A stretch of 64,000 nucleotides of DNA from Apoderus coryli. Its lineage: Eukaryota; Arthropoda; Insecta; Coleoptera; Attelabidae. Made by a program: the position numbers and the translations under genes. The stretch spans positions 6,820,001 through 6,884,000 of the forward strand of contig OU452210.1 of assembly GCA_911728435.2 (NCBI GenBank). The letters run 5' to 3'. A model generated the notes under the pieces. That model saw only the letters and a program-made list of their open reading frames with translations. It was not told the DNA's origin and made no database searches. Shown here piece after piece: positions 38,370 to 48,675 of the stretch. Every line of letters starts with the position of its first letter. The first letter of the stretch is position 1.

Positions 38370-38545
38370 AACAGACGTAACTGTCTGGTAAGGATAACAA
38401 TATTATATTGTAGAGATAACGTAACTATCTGGTTAGGGTAACAATATTATATTGTAGAGATAACGTAACCAAAGATTAATCTACGATTAATCTTTGACGT
38501 AACTATCTGGTTAGGATAACAATATTATAGTTGGCAGACCAAAAA
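38370..38545. repeat. Three-copy short tandem repeat with embedded palindrome
   Basis: The unit gtaactatctggttaggataa..caatattatattgtagagataac occurs three times. Between copies 2 and 3, caaagattaatc at 38470-38481 and gattaatctttg at 38485-38496 form a perfect 12-bp stem with a 3-base loop. The motif set resembles the neighbouring 344-bp repeat. Confidence 0.85.
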
Positions 38546-39389
38546 AGTGTTCCATGCCTTCTCTTGTTTATTAGTTATACCACTGACATATTGAACTTTG
38601 GGGAGGATTGCTGCATATGATGAACTAGTTGCGTTCTGAAACATATACCACTCCTGCGTATTTTACCTTAACTCCAAGGGCATTTCTTTTTTAATATTTA
38701 TAAACAATATCCTATTTTTCTAAAGTACAGCAAAGTTGTAGCTTGACATCTGTTATTACCTTTATAAAGGTTTAATACTTGCACTTTATGTAACCTGAAG
38801 AAATCAAAAAGAAAACGTTGTTTTCACTAGCGGCAGGTCTGAAAATATGGTTTCTGTTATGGATCCATATACCCTGAAGACCTGGGAAGGACGACCTATA
38901 TTATACTTTATGATACAGTAGAGCAACATCCTGATAAAACTTTATGAATTGATTTAACTCTATATAAAATTAAACATAGATTGCAGTAACTGTTTGCCAA
39001 ACTATTTCTCCCACTACGCTGAAAACATAGGGTGAAATTTATTACTGGACATATCCAATAATTGGCTGATTTATGCCCATACACTTTATAAGAGTTACTC
39101 ATGTATACCATTATGCCAGAAAACCCTAAAAGACATTTCAAATACCGTAACCCTTATAAAATCATGTTCGTTGTAACGTTGAAGTCTCTAAAACTCAAAC
39201 CAAATTACCTTTGTGCACGTAAAACTGTTAAAACATAAAACAGTATGGCCGTTGTGCTTGCTCGAATGACTTTTTATAGGATGTATAAGCGGCAAAAATT
39301 CTATCGTTTAACAGCATTGATAGTTTTTCATTCCTGGTCTCTTTTTTTTTATTTTAGATAATTAGTAGGTTTTGTTTTGCATAAATAAA

Positions 39390-39655
39390 AATAAGAAACA
39401 AATCCAAATCAAGTACTTTCGATCACTAGACATGAACTTCAGTGTTTTTAATTTATGACTCCTTTTTTTATTTTAAATAATGAGTTGATTTTATTTTTTA
39501 TTTTGCATAAATTACAAATAAGGAACAAATCCAAATCAAGTACTCTCGAATACTAGACATGAACTTCAGTGTTTTTAATTTACGACCCCTTTTTTATTTG
39601 ACATAATTAATCAAAATCCAAATCAAGTACTTGCGAACACTAGACAATTTACGAC
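39390..39655. repeat. Tandem repeat, about 125-bp unit, three copies
   Basis: aatccaaatcaagtac recurs at about 39401, 39526 and 39612, each followed by a ctagacatgaacttcagtg-like phrase; the third copy is shortened. Confidence 0.85.
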
Positions 39656-40704
39656 TTGTAGGTGAAGGTATTCTATTAGTGTAAAATGGTACAATCTAAC
39701 TAAGTACAATGTTAAGAGATCGTACGTCCTTTATGAATAGATAGAACATTTATTATAAGCCAAAGACTTTTATTCGACTTGAATGTCATAAGATTTCTTC
39801 GCAACTTTATAACTCAATTATACATATTATAATCAACTGGGTACCTACATGATAACTGCTTACAAGTTCTCCGAAATTTTTTTAAGGGAAAAACTTCTAG
39901 ATATACCTACCTCCATCTCTAAAACTGTTTTCTATTTCTATAATCAGTGTTGTTATATCTGTACTTAACACGCACTATCTGCATCTAAAAATATTTCTGA
40001 ATATTAATAAGTTAACCACCACTGGTTTACTTAGAGCTGTTTTATTATTTCATACAGTAAAAAAGAAGGAATGTTTGACTGAAGTTTTTTTATTTTAAAG
40101 TTGATTTGAAGTTTTTTTAATGGATATATTTTGATGCGCTTTTTTTAGCATAAAAAATAATATAGACTTTCCTATACCTTCCTATAGACTGTTTTAGTAG
40201 GTTTTTTTTAAATGCAGAGTTTTAAAAACCCTGTTGCTAGTTTTGTTATCAGATTTCTAATAATACTTTATTAGTCGTTTATATTTTTGGTTATATAGAA
40301 GACATTAGACCTAAATACTTCATCAGTCTTACACAATTGGTTTGATCTGACAGACTATTTTTTTTTCTTAACACCAAAATGCTCCGTTCAGACCACTCAT
40401 ACGAAAGTCTATTTTATTTTTCTCAAAAATGCAACAAAAGAGAGGGTGTTTCATTAACAAAAATATATATTAGATATATCTAATTTTTCGTTAAAAATTG
40501 TAATAAATCAACTAATTTTAGAATCTAACTATAAGAAACTCTCCGTGATCCAAGCTATTATAAGACTAAACTTAACTGAACTAATTACTATAATTTTACT
40601 ACATTTTAGTTTCTTATATATTGTAAAGGTATTTAACACATTTTTTTTCTTTTATTGATATACCCAGTCACTTAAAATATTTTTAGAAGATTTAATGTTT
40701 AAAG

Positions 40705-40918
40705 GTATATGGACGATCATACGATAGGTACTGGTTATAAAGGACCTTCATCTGGTAGCCTTAAACACAAGCCAAATGTTGGGTATCGCTTAGGAAGACG
40801 TAAAGCTTTATTTGAAAAAAGAAAACGAATTAGCGATTACGCTTTAGTTATGGGAATGTTTGGTATTATTGTTATGGTTATTGAAAACGAACTCTCAAGT
40901 GCCGGCGTTTATCGCAAA
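40705..40918 (+). CDS. SK: SK channel exon: conserved pre-S1 region and S1
   Basis: Part of a potassium channel subunit that opens on calcium binding to its resident calmodulin; four subunits form the plasma-membrane pore. The 214-bp exon starts with one base completing the split Arg codon, then [17 protein letters not shown], followed by [20 protein letters not shown], the highly conserved segment before S1, and [20 protein letters not shown], the first membrane helix, ending GVYRK. The donor gtgaga follows in phase 0. The ATG at 40709 has an in-frame stop just upstream (40700-40702), so it could also serve as a start codon for a short isoform if transcription began in the intron; I prefer splicing because phase and the DYPR-Y junction fit. 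GC content and codon structure stand out from the intron. Confidence 0.95.
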
Positions 40919-40985
40919 GTGAGACATTTTAAATATTTTGCAATTAATTTGCCAATAATAATAAAATAACTAGTGTCCATTTCAG
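40919..40985 (+). other. Minimal SK intron (67 bp)
   Basis: gtgaga donor, tccatttcag acceptor, AT-rich, phase 0. The length is close to the practical minimum for insect introns and contrasts with the multi-kilobase introns around it. Confidence 0.93.
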
Positions 40986-41081
40986 GATGAATTTTACTCT
41001 ATTGCGCTCAAAACTTTGATATCTGTATCGACTGTGATCCTCCTGGGCCTGATCGTTGCCTACCATGCTTTAGAAGTACAG
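40986..41081 (+). CDS. SK: SK channel exon: S1-S2 loop and S2
   Basis: A 96-bp exon of 32 codons, phase 0 at both ends, reading [20 protein letters not shown] then [30 protein letters not shown] is the second membrane helix and its cytosolic end, nearly invariant in SK channels. The short loop DEFYSIA differs from the loop I recall in Drosophila (ASFYSTA), which is variable. Donor gtaatg follows. The next exon begins [11 protein letters not shown], giving the conserved HALEVQ-LFMIDN junction. Confidence 0.96.
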
Positions 41082-42724
41082 GTAATGTTAAATTAAAAGA
41101 CAATATTTTTCTAAACACGTTTTGTACAATTTCCACAACTATTATATGCAAACGAAAACGTTTTCTTTAATTCTGACTTTAAAAATAAACATACAACGAC
41201 TAAGAGAAAATTTGAATCAGAAATTCACACAAAGATGGGAACTTCATTAAAACATGTTAAAAGAACTTTAAACTCGATAAATCACCAAGTAATTTCAAAA
41301 TTTATAAGGTTTCAAAAGTTTGCAGTTTAACTTAGCCAATAAATTATATAAGAGTGCCGAGTTTGTTCATTTTCCTTTTTATTATGTTCTTATTAATTTG
41401 TGAATAATTAGTACAGTAATGGTCAAAAGTATAGCATATAAGCGTAGCGTTTGCTAAGGAGCACTACAAATTATTTAGTAATTTATCTTCATTTTTTATA
41501 AATCACGACACGCGTTTGCTTCTCACAAACTAAGAAATATAATATACACTATGGAATTCAAGCCTTATGATTAAATATAATATGTTGAGTTACACTATAT
41601 TTTTCTAATTTACCATACGTCAAATGTGGTATGTGTTCCTTGATTGTAGTTTTAAATTGAAGAGAATTCGAAAAAAACTAGAATTGTTGTGAGCAGGAAG
41701 AGCTTATCTAAGACGTTCAAAGTAGTAGATTAAAAATATTTTGGTCGGGTGGTAGTAAATCCTGTAACTCTTTCTTATCCAACTTGAGTCTCACCTAATG
41801 GTTCCTGAGTGTGATATTTTTGACACTTCTTTATTAATTATGGTTATATATTCCCCAGAAGAAAATGAAACACCACTACCACAGTATTTGCTCGAATTTT
41901 GCAAACAAATCTAATTATTAAATTTATTGCACTAAATAAGAGAAACTGTGTCGCCTATATACAGACTTAATTTGATCTTTAAGTCTTTGTTGGAGTTAAA
42001 GCTAAGTCTATTAAACACCTTTATGTTGCTCTAATTAGTAAAGTAAACATGCCTAGCAATGTAGTGCTTTCTGTGTTTACTTAGGAAAATCAAGTTAGTC
42101 GGAAACATACTTTTTATTTCAAAACAAATCGTGTACTCGTCGGAGTAAAGTTAGTAAACCCTTAGGTATATAACGTAATTTTTATCTTGTAGTGCTCATT
42201 ATGCAAATTTATTTTTACATCCAAATTTTCGTCATATTCATAATCAAATCTAAAATTGTTTTGTTTTTTAGACAGAAAACTTTCACAGGCAACTAAATGT
42301 ATAGAAAAATGGTTCTGGATAAATTATGCGTCAAATTTATATTAGCTAACGTTTCGCTGATCATCCTCTCAGGTCTTCTAGGGCAACTTTCCGTCAACGT
42401 AGTCAAACTGAAACGCAGGATTCAACAGAAGCGTTTTTTCGATGAATCTAAAATTATAGAAAATTTGATTTTAGGGAAGCCAAATAAAATTTTATTGAAC
42501 CTAGGGAAATTGGACTCTTCCTTTTGCATAAGAGAGCACGTCGAAACGAGAAATCAAAATATAGAATTTTTTTTCGAGTGACCTTTCTAAAGGCCAACAT
42601 ATTTATTTTCTGTAAATGATCGGGAAGGAACTGTGTAAGCTCTACTTATTGACCCGTACATCTTACCAGATCATTGGTCTACTATGTTAAAAAACATAGG
42701 CCACTAAATATCAGGCATACTATA
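41082..42724 (+). other. SK intron, 5' half
   Basis: First part of the 3.1-kb intron 41082-44204. No exon supported. A 94-codon open frame at 42297-42581 is lysine- and leucine-rich and matches no domain I know; treated as chance or relic. Confidence 0.4.
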
Positions 42725-43080
42725 TGGCATTCGAAGGATAGAGGACTTGCCCATTATAGACAGCAAGTGCAAGATTTTTTAGATACTAGATACATTTCTG
42801 AATAGGTGGATCAGTCAAAACGGACCAGTAGTGTAGCCACGGATGTCACCAGACCTGAAACCTTATGACTTTTTCTTAGAAGGAGTTATGAAAAATTTAG
42901 TTTTCAGAATGTCTGTGAACACACAACAAAAATTACATGGTCTCATAAAGCAGGTTGCGGCAACAATTCCATGTTTCGTCCCGTTTCGGAAACCACTGTG
43001 TTGGTTATGGTGACAGTCTAGACAGTACAGTTGTTGAAGTGTTTCGTAAAGGCCAGCGTGGACGCGCAAATCTATTTATT
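42725..43080 (+). pseudogene. Decayed mariner-like transposase, C-terminal part
   Basis: In shifting + frames: KDRGLAHYRQQVQDFLDTRY corresponds to the block QQDGAPPHY..VRQFLD, with the catalytic Asp region damaged; then WISQNGPVV and, after a stop, PRMSPDLKPYDFFLEG, a clear copy of the third catalytic block (SPDLxPxDFFLWG); then VMKNLVFRMSVN..LHGLIKQVAATIP, the following helix. No terminal repeats or N-terminal region are legible. It lies in the SK intron in the same orientation as the gene. Confidence 0.75.
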
Positions 43081-44204
43081 GAAAATAAGAAATATTAAGT
43101 AGTGCATTGAATTTATATCGAATTGAATATGATTTATATTTTATATTAAAATTATTGAGAAACGAATTTAGGAAAAATAATATGGGTACATTATTATTTT
43201 CCTGAAATTAAATTTAATAATATAATAAATTTAATATATACATATAAAAAAATAATAATAAATATAGAGGCAACATGCGGTGTTATATTTTGAAGTTTTT
43301 TGGAAAAAACTTATTTGGAAATGTTCTTTATTTTAATGAATTCTATACACAGTTAAAAAATATAAATCATCACCCTTTATAAAGACCTAACAATATCATA
43401 ATTCAACCACTTCGTTATGAAAACATCTCCATATTGTAGAAAATATTCAATACTGTAACCAAACACACAACTACCTACAAATATTTATAATTTCAGCAAA
43501 GAAAGTAAACTGACAATCAAAACAAAGTTTAAAAATAAACTAATTAGTCAACTTCGTTTAGATAACGATATTACTAAATAAGTATATTAAATTTAGATGA
43601 AAGAAAAACATATAAGCGGAAAAATTCGCCAAATGTTCAGAGGAACAAAATATTCTCTAAGCTCCTCAATAACAGATCGTGATATGTGGTGGTATGCTTT
43701 TGAAAATTAGTTTAAATTACTTCCACCTGCTGGGTCTATAGTCGAACAAATCGTCTTGGAGAGCACACCAGAAATATGATCATTCTGGAGAGATCTATTG
43801 TGAACCTGCTGGTTCACCTGCCTGTGTATAAATGTCTATAATTTGCATATTGTAGGTCACATAAATTGAATATTAGAATAATGCTGTTATATTTTGAATA
43901 TCTCGTCAAACACTATTTAGAATTGTTGCAACAAAATAAATATAAAAAATAATCTAATTTTTGTATCTCATTTTTTCCTTCAAACATAAATTATTTCATA
44001 TGCGGGTTTTTGATTCGGAAAATAAATCAATTTTGATGAAGGTGTTATAGATCATAGCAAAAGACGTCAAAAGTAACTTTATTTTGTGTTTATTTGAAGA
44101 TGTGAATAAAGTATGCTAAACTTTTGCCCATTATGATATATCAAATACATTAAGTACGTAGAAATTATTTCAATAGATGTTGAGGATTTTATATTTGTTT
44201 TCAG
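43081..44204 (+). other. SK intron, 3' part
   Basis: AT-rich, nothing recognised. Ends in the acceptor tttgttttcag at 44194-44204. Confidence 0.5.
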
Positions 44205-44626
44205 CTTTTTATGATAGACAATTGTGCCGATGATTGGCGAATAGCGATGACTTGGCAAAGAATATGCCAAATAACAATGGAACTAATGATTTGTGCAGTG
44301 CATCCAGTACCGGGTCATTATAGATTTGTTTGGACAACAAAATTAGCTAATAAAGGCGGTGCTATCGGTGCTAAATGTGTTCCATATGATGTGCCGTTAT
44401 CATTACCAATGTTCTTTAGACTGTATTTAATATGTCGAGTTATGTTACTTCATAGTAAGTTATTCACAGACGCTTCATCGCGAAGTATAGGTGCATTAAA
44501 TAGAATTAATTTTAATACAAGATTCGTGTTGAAAACTCTCATGACGATCTGTCCTGGCACGGTGCTATTAGTCTTCATGGTTTCTCTGTGGATAATTGCC
44601 AGTTGGACATTACGACAATGTGAAAG
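44205..44626 (+). CDS. SK: SK channel exon: S3, S4 and S5
   Basis: The largest exon (422 bp, 140 codons plus two bases). It opens [20 protein letters not shown]; the S3 helix follows ([20 protein letters not shown]), then an extracellular loop ([20 protein letters not shown]) that is the least conserved part of the exon, then S4 ([20 protein letters not shown]) with few charges as expected for a channel gated by calcium rather than voltage, the S4-S5 linker ([20 protein letters not shown]) and S5 ([20 protein letters not shown]), ending ASWTLRQCE plus AG. The donor gtaaag leaves phase 2, which the exon at 60926 completes (AG+A, Arg; CER-FHDEEH). No stop or frameshift. A gene copy under strong selection. 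Confidence 0.97.
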
Positions 44627-45252
44627 GTAAAGTATAGTAATTTATTTATAATATACGTTAAAACTTATTTATTTATATATTTAAACTTTCGAATTTTAAC
44701 GCAAAACGTATTTTAAACAAACAATAACTAAACACCTGCAGGTGTATTTCAGGTTATACATGACAACACAAATGCTGTCAATAGCGACCAAAGAGTTGAC
44801 AGATTGTAATTTCCAAATGTCCCGTTCGTGTATTTTTGTGCTATAATTTACAGTTACGAATGAAATATCGTGCATTGATTTGCAGATTTCCGTAACAGTC
44901 ATCAATTTTCAACTTATCATAGACAAATGCATTTGTAAAAATCAAATGCATCTAGACTAAATAGAAAAGTCTACTTAATAATAATAATTATTATTATTAT
45001 ATATATTATTTAATATTAATTATTTACGAATTTAATTAGGCTGAACATGGAGTAACTCTCGAAAACATATACATGATGTTTTTTGTTTGTATGTAATTAT
45101 ATTACACTCTCATTGCATCTAATGCAATACTACTTTAATTTAAAATATGAATTTTCTCGGTTTTTTGGTATATATTATTTCTCGTTCCTCTTTATAAAAA
45201 CCATTAATTTTGTGTATAACATTACATTTTTTATTTAATTTACAATAAGAAC

Positions 45253-45282
45253 GTTTCGTGCTACTATTTAGCACATCCTCAG
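45253..45282 (-). other. Hammerhead-like hairpin module (minus strand)
   Basis: On the minus strand: CTGAGGA, one extra T, a perfect 6-bp stem (GTGCTA/TAGCAC) with a 5-base loop, then GAA and the palindrome ACGT. This matches a hammerhead core (CUGANGA with N=G). Helix I is poor (about 2 bp). It faces away from the module at 46004. Confidence 0.4.
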
Positions 45283-46003
45283 CTACAACAATTAAAAAAG
45301 AAAAACAAATTCATATCACCATTGTAATAGAAAAAATGTAAAATTGTCAATATTTTGAAAACTATTAGTTTTTGGGATAGACATAAACATGCCCTTATTT
45401 TTGATACAAAAAAAATTATTTAAAAATTTTGAATTTGGACACTTTTTTCAATTTGATTTTTTACCCTTTTTTTCAAATACCCTGTATTAATATTTACTAA
45501 AAAAATATACGTAGGCGCCTAAAGTAGGTCTATATCTCCTAGAATATTCTAAGAAATTAAATAATTAAAGCTTCCATAAAATAAAAAATTGTTATTATCC
45601 TTTATTCTGACATAAAATTTCAAATATTTCGAAACGGCTGGCGATAGTTATAACATATTATTATGAATGAAATATGTTTAGAATTACAAGAAGAATAAAA
45701 AAAAAAAATAATTTATATAGGGTCGTATTTGAAATGAGGAAATTGACACACATTTAAATAAAATTATAGCTACATCCAAAGTATTAAATTTAATTAAGAA
45801 AAAAGATAAATAAAAATTAACAATAAAAAAAATAAATAACGTGGGGACTAACACTTGTGTTTGTTGAAAATATTCTTTTAAATGTGTTTGGTTGGTTTTC
45901 TTGGATAATCACTCTATTCTATGTTTGTGTTATGTTTTATTATGGTTTTTTAGCTACTCGTCATTCATTCATTTGGTGAAATTGTTTGGACAATTTTTTA
46001 GTT

Positions 46004-46047
46004 TTCTCCTGATGAAGGCGAAAAAAATATCGTCGAAATATTGAGAG
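46004..46047 (+). ncRNA. Candidate minimal type-I hammerhead ribozyme-like motif
   Basis: Elements in order: helix I 5' strand TTCTC (46004-46008), core CTGATGA (46009-46015), one extra A, helix II GGCGA/TCGTC (46017-46021 with 46030-46034), GAA (46035-46037), palindromic helix III ATAT (46038-46041), T at the expected cleavage position (46042), helix I 3' strand GAGAG (46043-46047). All conserved core bases are present and three helices can form. Departures from the textbook fold are the unpaired A before helix II and the very short helix III. Self-cleavage is untested. Confidence 0.4.
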
Positions 46048-46274
46048 TAATAAAAAAAAAGAGGAGGTAACCAATTTTTAAAACACACCGCACACCTTAT
46101 ATTCCCTTTCCTTAATAAATATCGTACGGTCGGGTCGATAAGTATTTGGAGTTTGTATTACATAATATATACTAGAGTAACACAAACTTTCACGATCTAG
46201 TAGTAAGAATCTTTGTACAATAGCTACCATCAGTGCATACGGAACTACAATAATATATAAAAAAACATATATCA

Positions 46275-46347
46275 GCCGAAATAGCTCAGTTGGGAGAGCG
46301 TTAGACTGAAGATCTAAAGGTCCCTGGTTCGATCCCTGGTTTCGGCA
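46275..46347 (+). tRNA. tRNA-Phe: tRNA-Phe (GAA)
   Basis: A 73-nt cloverleaf: acceptor GCCGAAA/TTTCGGC with discriminator A, D-arm GCTC-AGTTGGGA-GAGC, anticodon arm TTAGA-CTGAAGA-TCTAA with anticodon GAA, and T-arm CCTGG-TTCGATC-CCTGG. It nearly matches canonical animal tRNA-Phe. The T-stem has a U-U mismatch at pair 51-63 where the usual gene has C-G, so it may be slightly impaired or a mild pseudogene. A and B boxes are intact and a T10 terminator follows four bases downstream. It lies inside the SK intron on the same strand. Confidence 0.88.
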
Positions 46348-46351
46348 AAAG

Positions 46352-46361
46352 TTTTTTTTTT
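46352..46361 (+). terminator. RNA polymerase III terminator of tRNA-Phe
   Basis: Run of ten T on the sense strand four bases after the mature tRNA end. Confidence 0.85.
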
Positions 46362-46504
46362 ATTTTTAGCCTTTAATAAAACAAAAGTACAGACGTATAA
46401 ATCCTAACCAACATTTATTATGAAAACCAAGCGGCCAATAGACTCAGTTGTAGTCCTCGAGGCAATAATTCAACCTTAAAAAGAAATTGAGATCGAAAAT
46501 ATCC

Positions 46505-46634
46505 AGCATTTCTTGCATCTCTATTAACGAAAGAAAGGTCACATTTTGAGCATCCTCGTCAAATTAATAAAGTACTCGTTAGGTGTGCAGTTTTGTTTAC
46601 AAAACATTCGTCACGTCAAATACTAATATTTTAT
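46505..46634. repeat. Dispersed repeat, inverted partner of 60574-60700
   Basis: Reads in reverse complement at 60574-60700 with scattered changes; shared phrases include cacattttgagcatcc, cattcgtcacgtcaaatact and aatattttat. The match resumes at about 46904-46921 (tttcgcacaattgttta), interrupted here by the insert 46635-46890. Confidence 0.75.
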
Positions 46635-46890
46635 ATATATCTTACAACAAGAAAAATAGTAAAACCTATGTTATTACAATTTACATAAATTAAAAAATAT
46701 TTTTCCATAAAATGGTAAGTTGAGCATCAATAGAGAACTAAAATTGGGGTGTTTTTCCAGACTTCAATAGAATTTTCGATCTAAGTATCAATGCGTGACT
46801 GGTCTAGTCCCGAAACATGTATGGCTGGTAAATTCTGTTAAACGTATTTTGTGGAGATTTGACTTTCATTCAATAACTATAATATTTTAT
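46635..46890 (+). mobile_element. Small inserted retroelement-like sequence with a hairpin module
   Basis: Present here but absent from the related sequence at 60 kb. Flanked by taatattttat at 46624-46634 and 46880-46890, an 11-bp direct repeat like a target-site duplication. It contains a degenerate hammerhead-like module near 46795-46830 (gactggtctagtc, then ccgaaacatgtatggc) and the phrase tgtggagatttgactttcatt, both shared with 61540-61630. No coding capacity. Confidence 0.6.
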
Positions 46891-46911
46891 TTTTTTCATA
46901 GATTTCGCACA

Positions 46912-47965
46912 ATTGTTTAGCAATTGATTTAAAATAAATAATTGTGTGGCATAGAGAATAAATATTTTAATTCAATTCAGCAATAACGGGCATTCGATCT
47001 GTAACACAAAAAACAAAACTTAATTCGATATCTAAAACAATTGTTTAAAAATAAATAATTGTGTGGCATAGAGAATAAATATTTTAATTCAATTTAGCAA
47101 TAACGGGCATTCGATCTGTAACACAAAAAACAAAACTTAATTCGATATCTAAAACAATTTTTTAAAAATAAATAATTGTGTGGCATAGAGAATAAATATT
47201 TTAATTCAATTCAGCAATAACGGGCATTGGATCTGTAACACAAAAAACAAAACCGAATTAGATAACTAAAAACAATTGATTTAAAATAAATAATTGTGTG
47301 TCATACAGAATAATTATTTTAATTCAATTCACCAATTAGTGGCATTCCATCTGTAACACAAAAACCAAAACTTATTTAGATATCTAAAAACAGTTGTTTT
47401 AAAATAAATAATTGTGTAGTATAGAGAGTAGCTATTTTAACTCAATTCAACCATTACTGGCATTCGATCTGTAACAGAAAAAACAAAACTTAATTAGATA
47501 TCCAAAAACAATTATTTCAAAAATACATAATTGTGTGGCATAGAGAATAATTATTTTAATTCAATGCACAAAATTACTGCAATCCAACTGTAAAACAAAA
47601 CCTAATTACATAATATATAAAAACAATTATTTAAAAATTTTGTGGCATTAGACATTCATTATTTTAATTCAATTCAGCAAATACTGGCATCCGATCTGTA
47701 ACACAAAATACAAAACCTAATTAAATAAAAGACTACTTCTTTCGAATAAGAACAATTATTTTAATTAAATTCAGGCATTCGATCTGTAACACAAAAAAAC
47801 AGAACTGAATTGGATATCTAAAAACAATTATTTCAAAATAATTAATTTAGTGGCATAAAATATAATAATTATTTTAATTCGATTGAGCGACGATTACTGC
47901 CATCTGATCTGTAAACCTAATTAGATATCTAAAAACAATTGTTTTAAAATAAATAATTCTGTGTT
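46912..47965. repeat. Satellite-like tandem array, about 117-bp unit, about nine copies
   Basis: The marker attgtgtggc starts at about 46941, 47058, 47175, 47293, 47411 and 47530, giving periods of 117, 117, 118, 118 and 119; later units are shortened and diverged. The first three copies are nearly identical while the last are much less alike. Each unit has an acaatt/aattgt stem and a conserved cattcgatctgtaacacaaa segment. Confidence 0.93.
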
Positions 47966-47968
47966 TGT

Positions 47969-48172
47969 CTAAGCCGCAGAACGGTTCAGGCCCTGCAAAT
48001 AGGGTTGACACCCCCTTTTTGCTAACTTATTGGCTTCTTTGTTTCCCCTGATACCTCTTAAGGATTTCCACACAACACAATTATATAGAGTCTTGCATGG
48101 AACTACATACCATCCAGCTGGAAAACGGTTAGGGTGGTATATATACCAAAAGTGGGCCGTACAGTCCTTCAT
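47969..48172 (-). pseudogene. RNase H fragment of a non-LTR retrotransposon
   Basis: The minus strand reads GIRGNKEANKLAKRGCQ, matching the end of the RNase H domain of Jockey/R1/I-type LINEs (GIxGNExADxLAKxG), where the Asp of NExAD is replaced by Asn. The upstream part (AHFWYIYHPNRFPAGW) has no convincing match. Short relic next to the satellite array. Confidence 0.55.
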
Positions 48173-48675
48173 ACTAAATCCTTCAGGCCAATAAATCTAA
48201 CATTTTTTCTGCTAAAATGAGATTAGTGTCATAGAGATTCAACTATGAAATTGAAAATCCGAATCAGGTTGCTTTAAAAACGTGATTTTCTAGGAAATGG
48301 TAAAAGATAATATCGATTTCAATGAAGTATACTTTTTTGATGCAAATTCAATAAGGAACTGAACTGAACGCAGACTATTTGCAAAGGTGACGCTTATATA
48401 TCAAATATGCTGACATTAAATCAATTTATATGTGAATAGAAATTTCATTGTTTTCTAGGTTACAGTTTTACTATTATAACTAAAACGCGATTTTAGTGTA
48501 AAAATGTTTTGTTTGATACGTTTAGATAATATTTTACTTTTAAGAGGGGAAGTTTTTATTCCGCGAAATGAGGGGATGGAAGTTGGTGCTGGGGATATTT
48601 TCGTCGTGACATGTTCTATGACCGAGCATTTGTCAAAATACAAAGTTTTACATTATTCTGGGAACTATCGTCGGG

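Larger units (their letters stand above)
33553..40704 (+). other. SK intron (7.15 kb)
   Basis: Donor gtaaca at 33553. The acceptor at 40703-40704 (tttaaag) is weak, but the two better-looking acceptors just upstream would bring in-frame stops. The intron carries a minus-strand LINE relic (34029-34735), an inverted repeat (36663-36762), and tandem arrays at 37682, 38370 and 39390. Sequence 34740-36660 shows nothing else. Confidence 0.6.

Noticed and set aside
40671..40704. Better-looking splice acceptors (tacccag, atttttag) before the S1 exon
   Set aside because: Both would bring an in-frame stop when joined to the exon ending at 33552; the weaker site at 40704 keeps the frame.
42297..42581. 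94-codon + frame in the SK intron with a hydrophobic stretch
   Set aside because: No match to SK or any family I know, no splice sites in a compatible phase, and it lies close to a decayed mariner.
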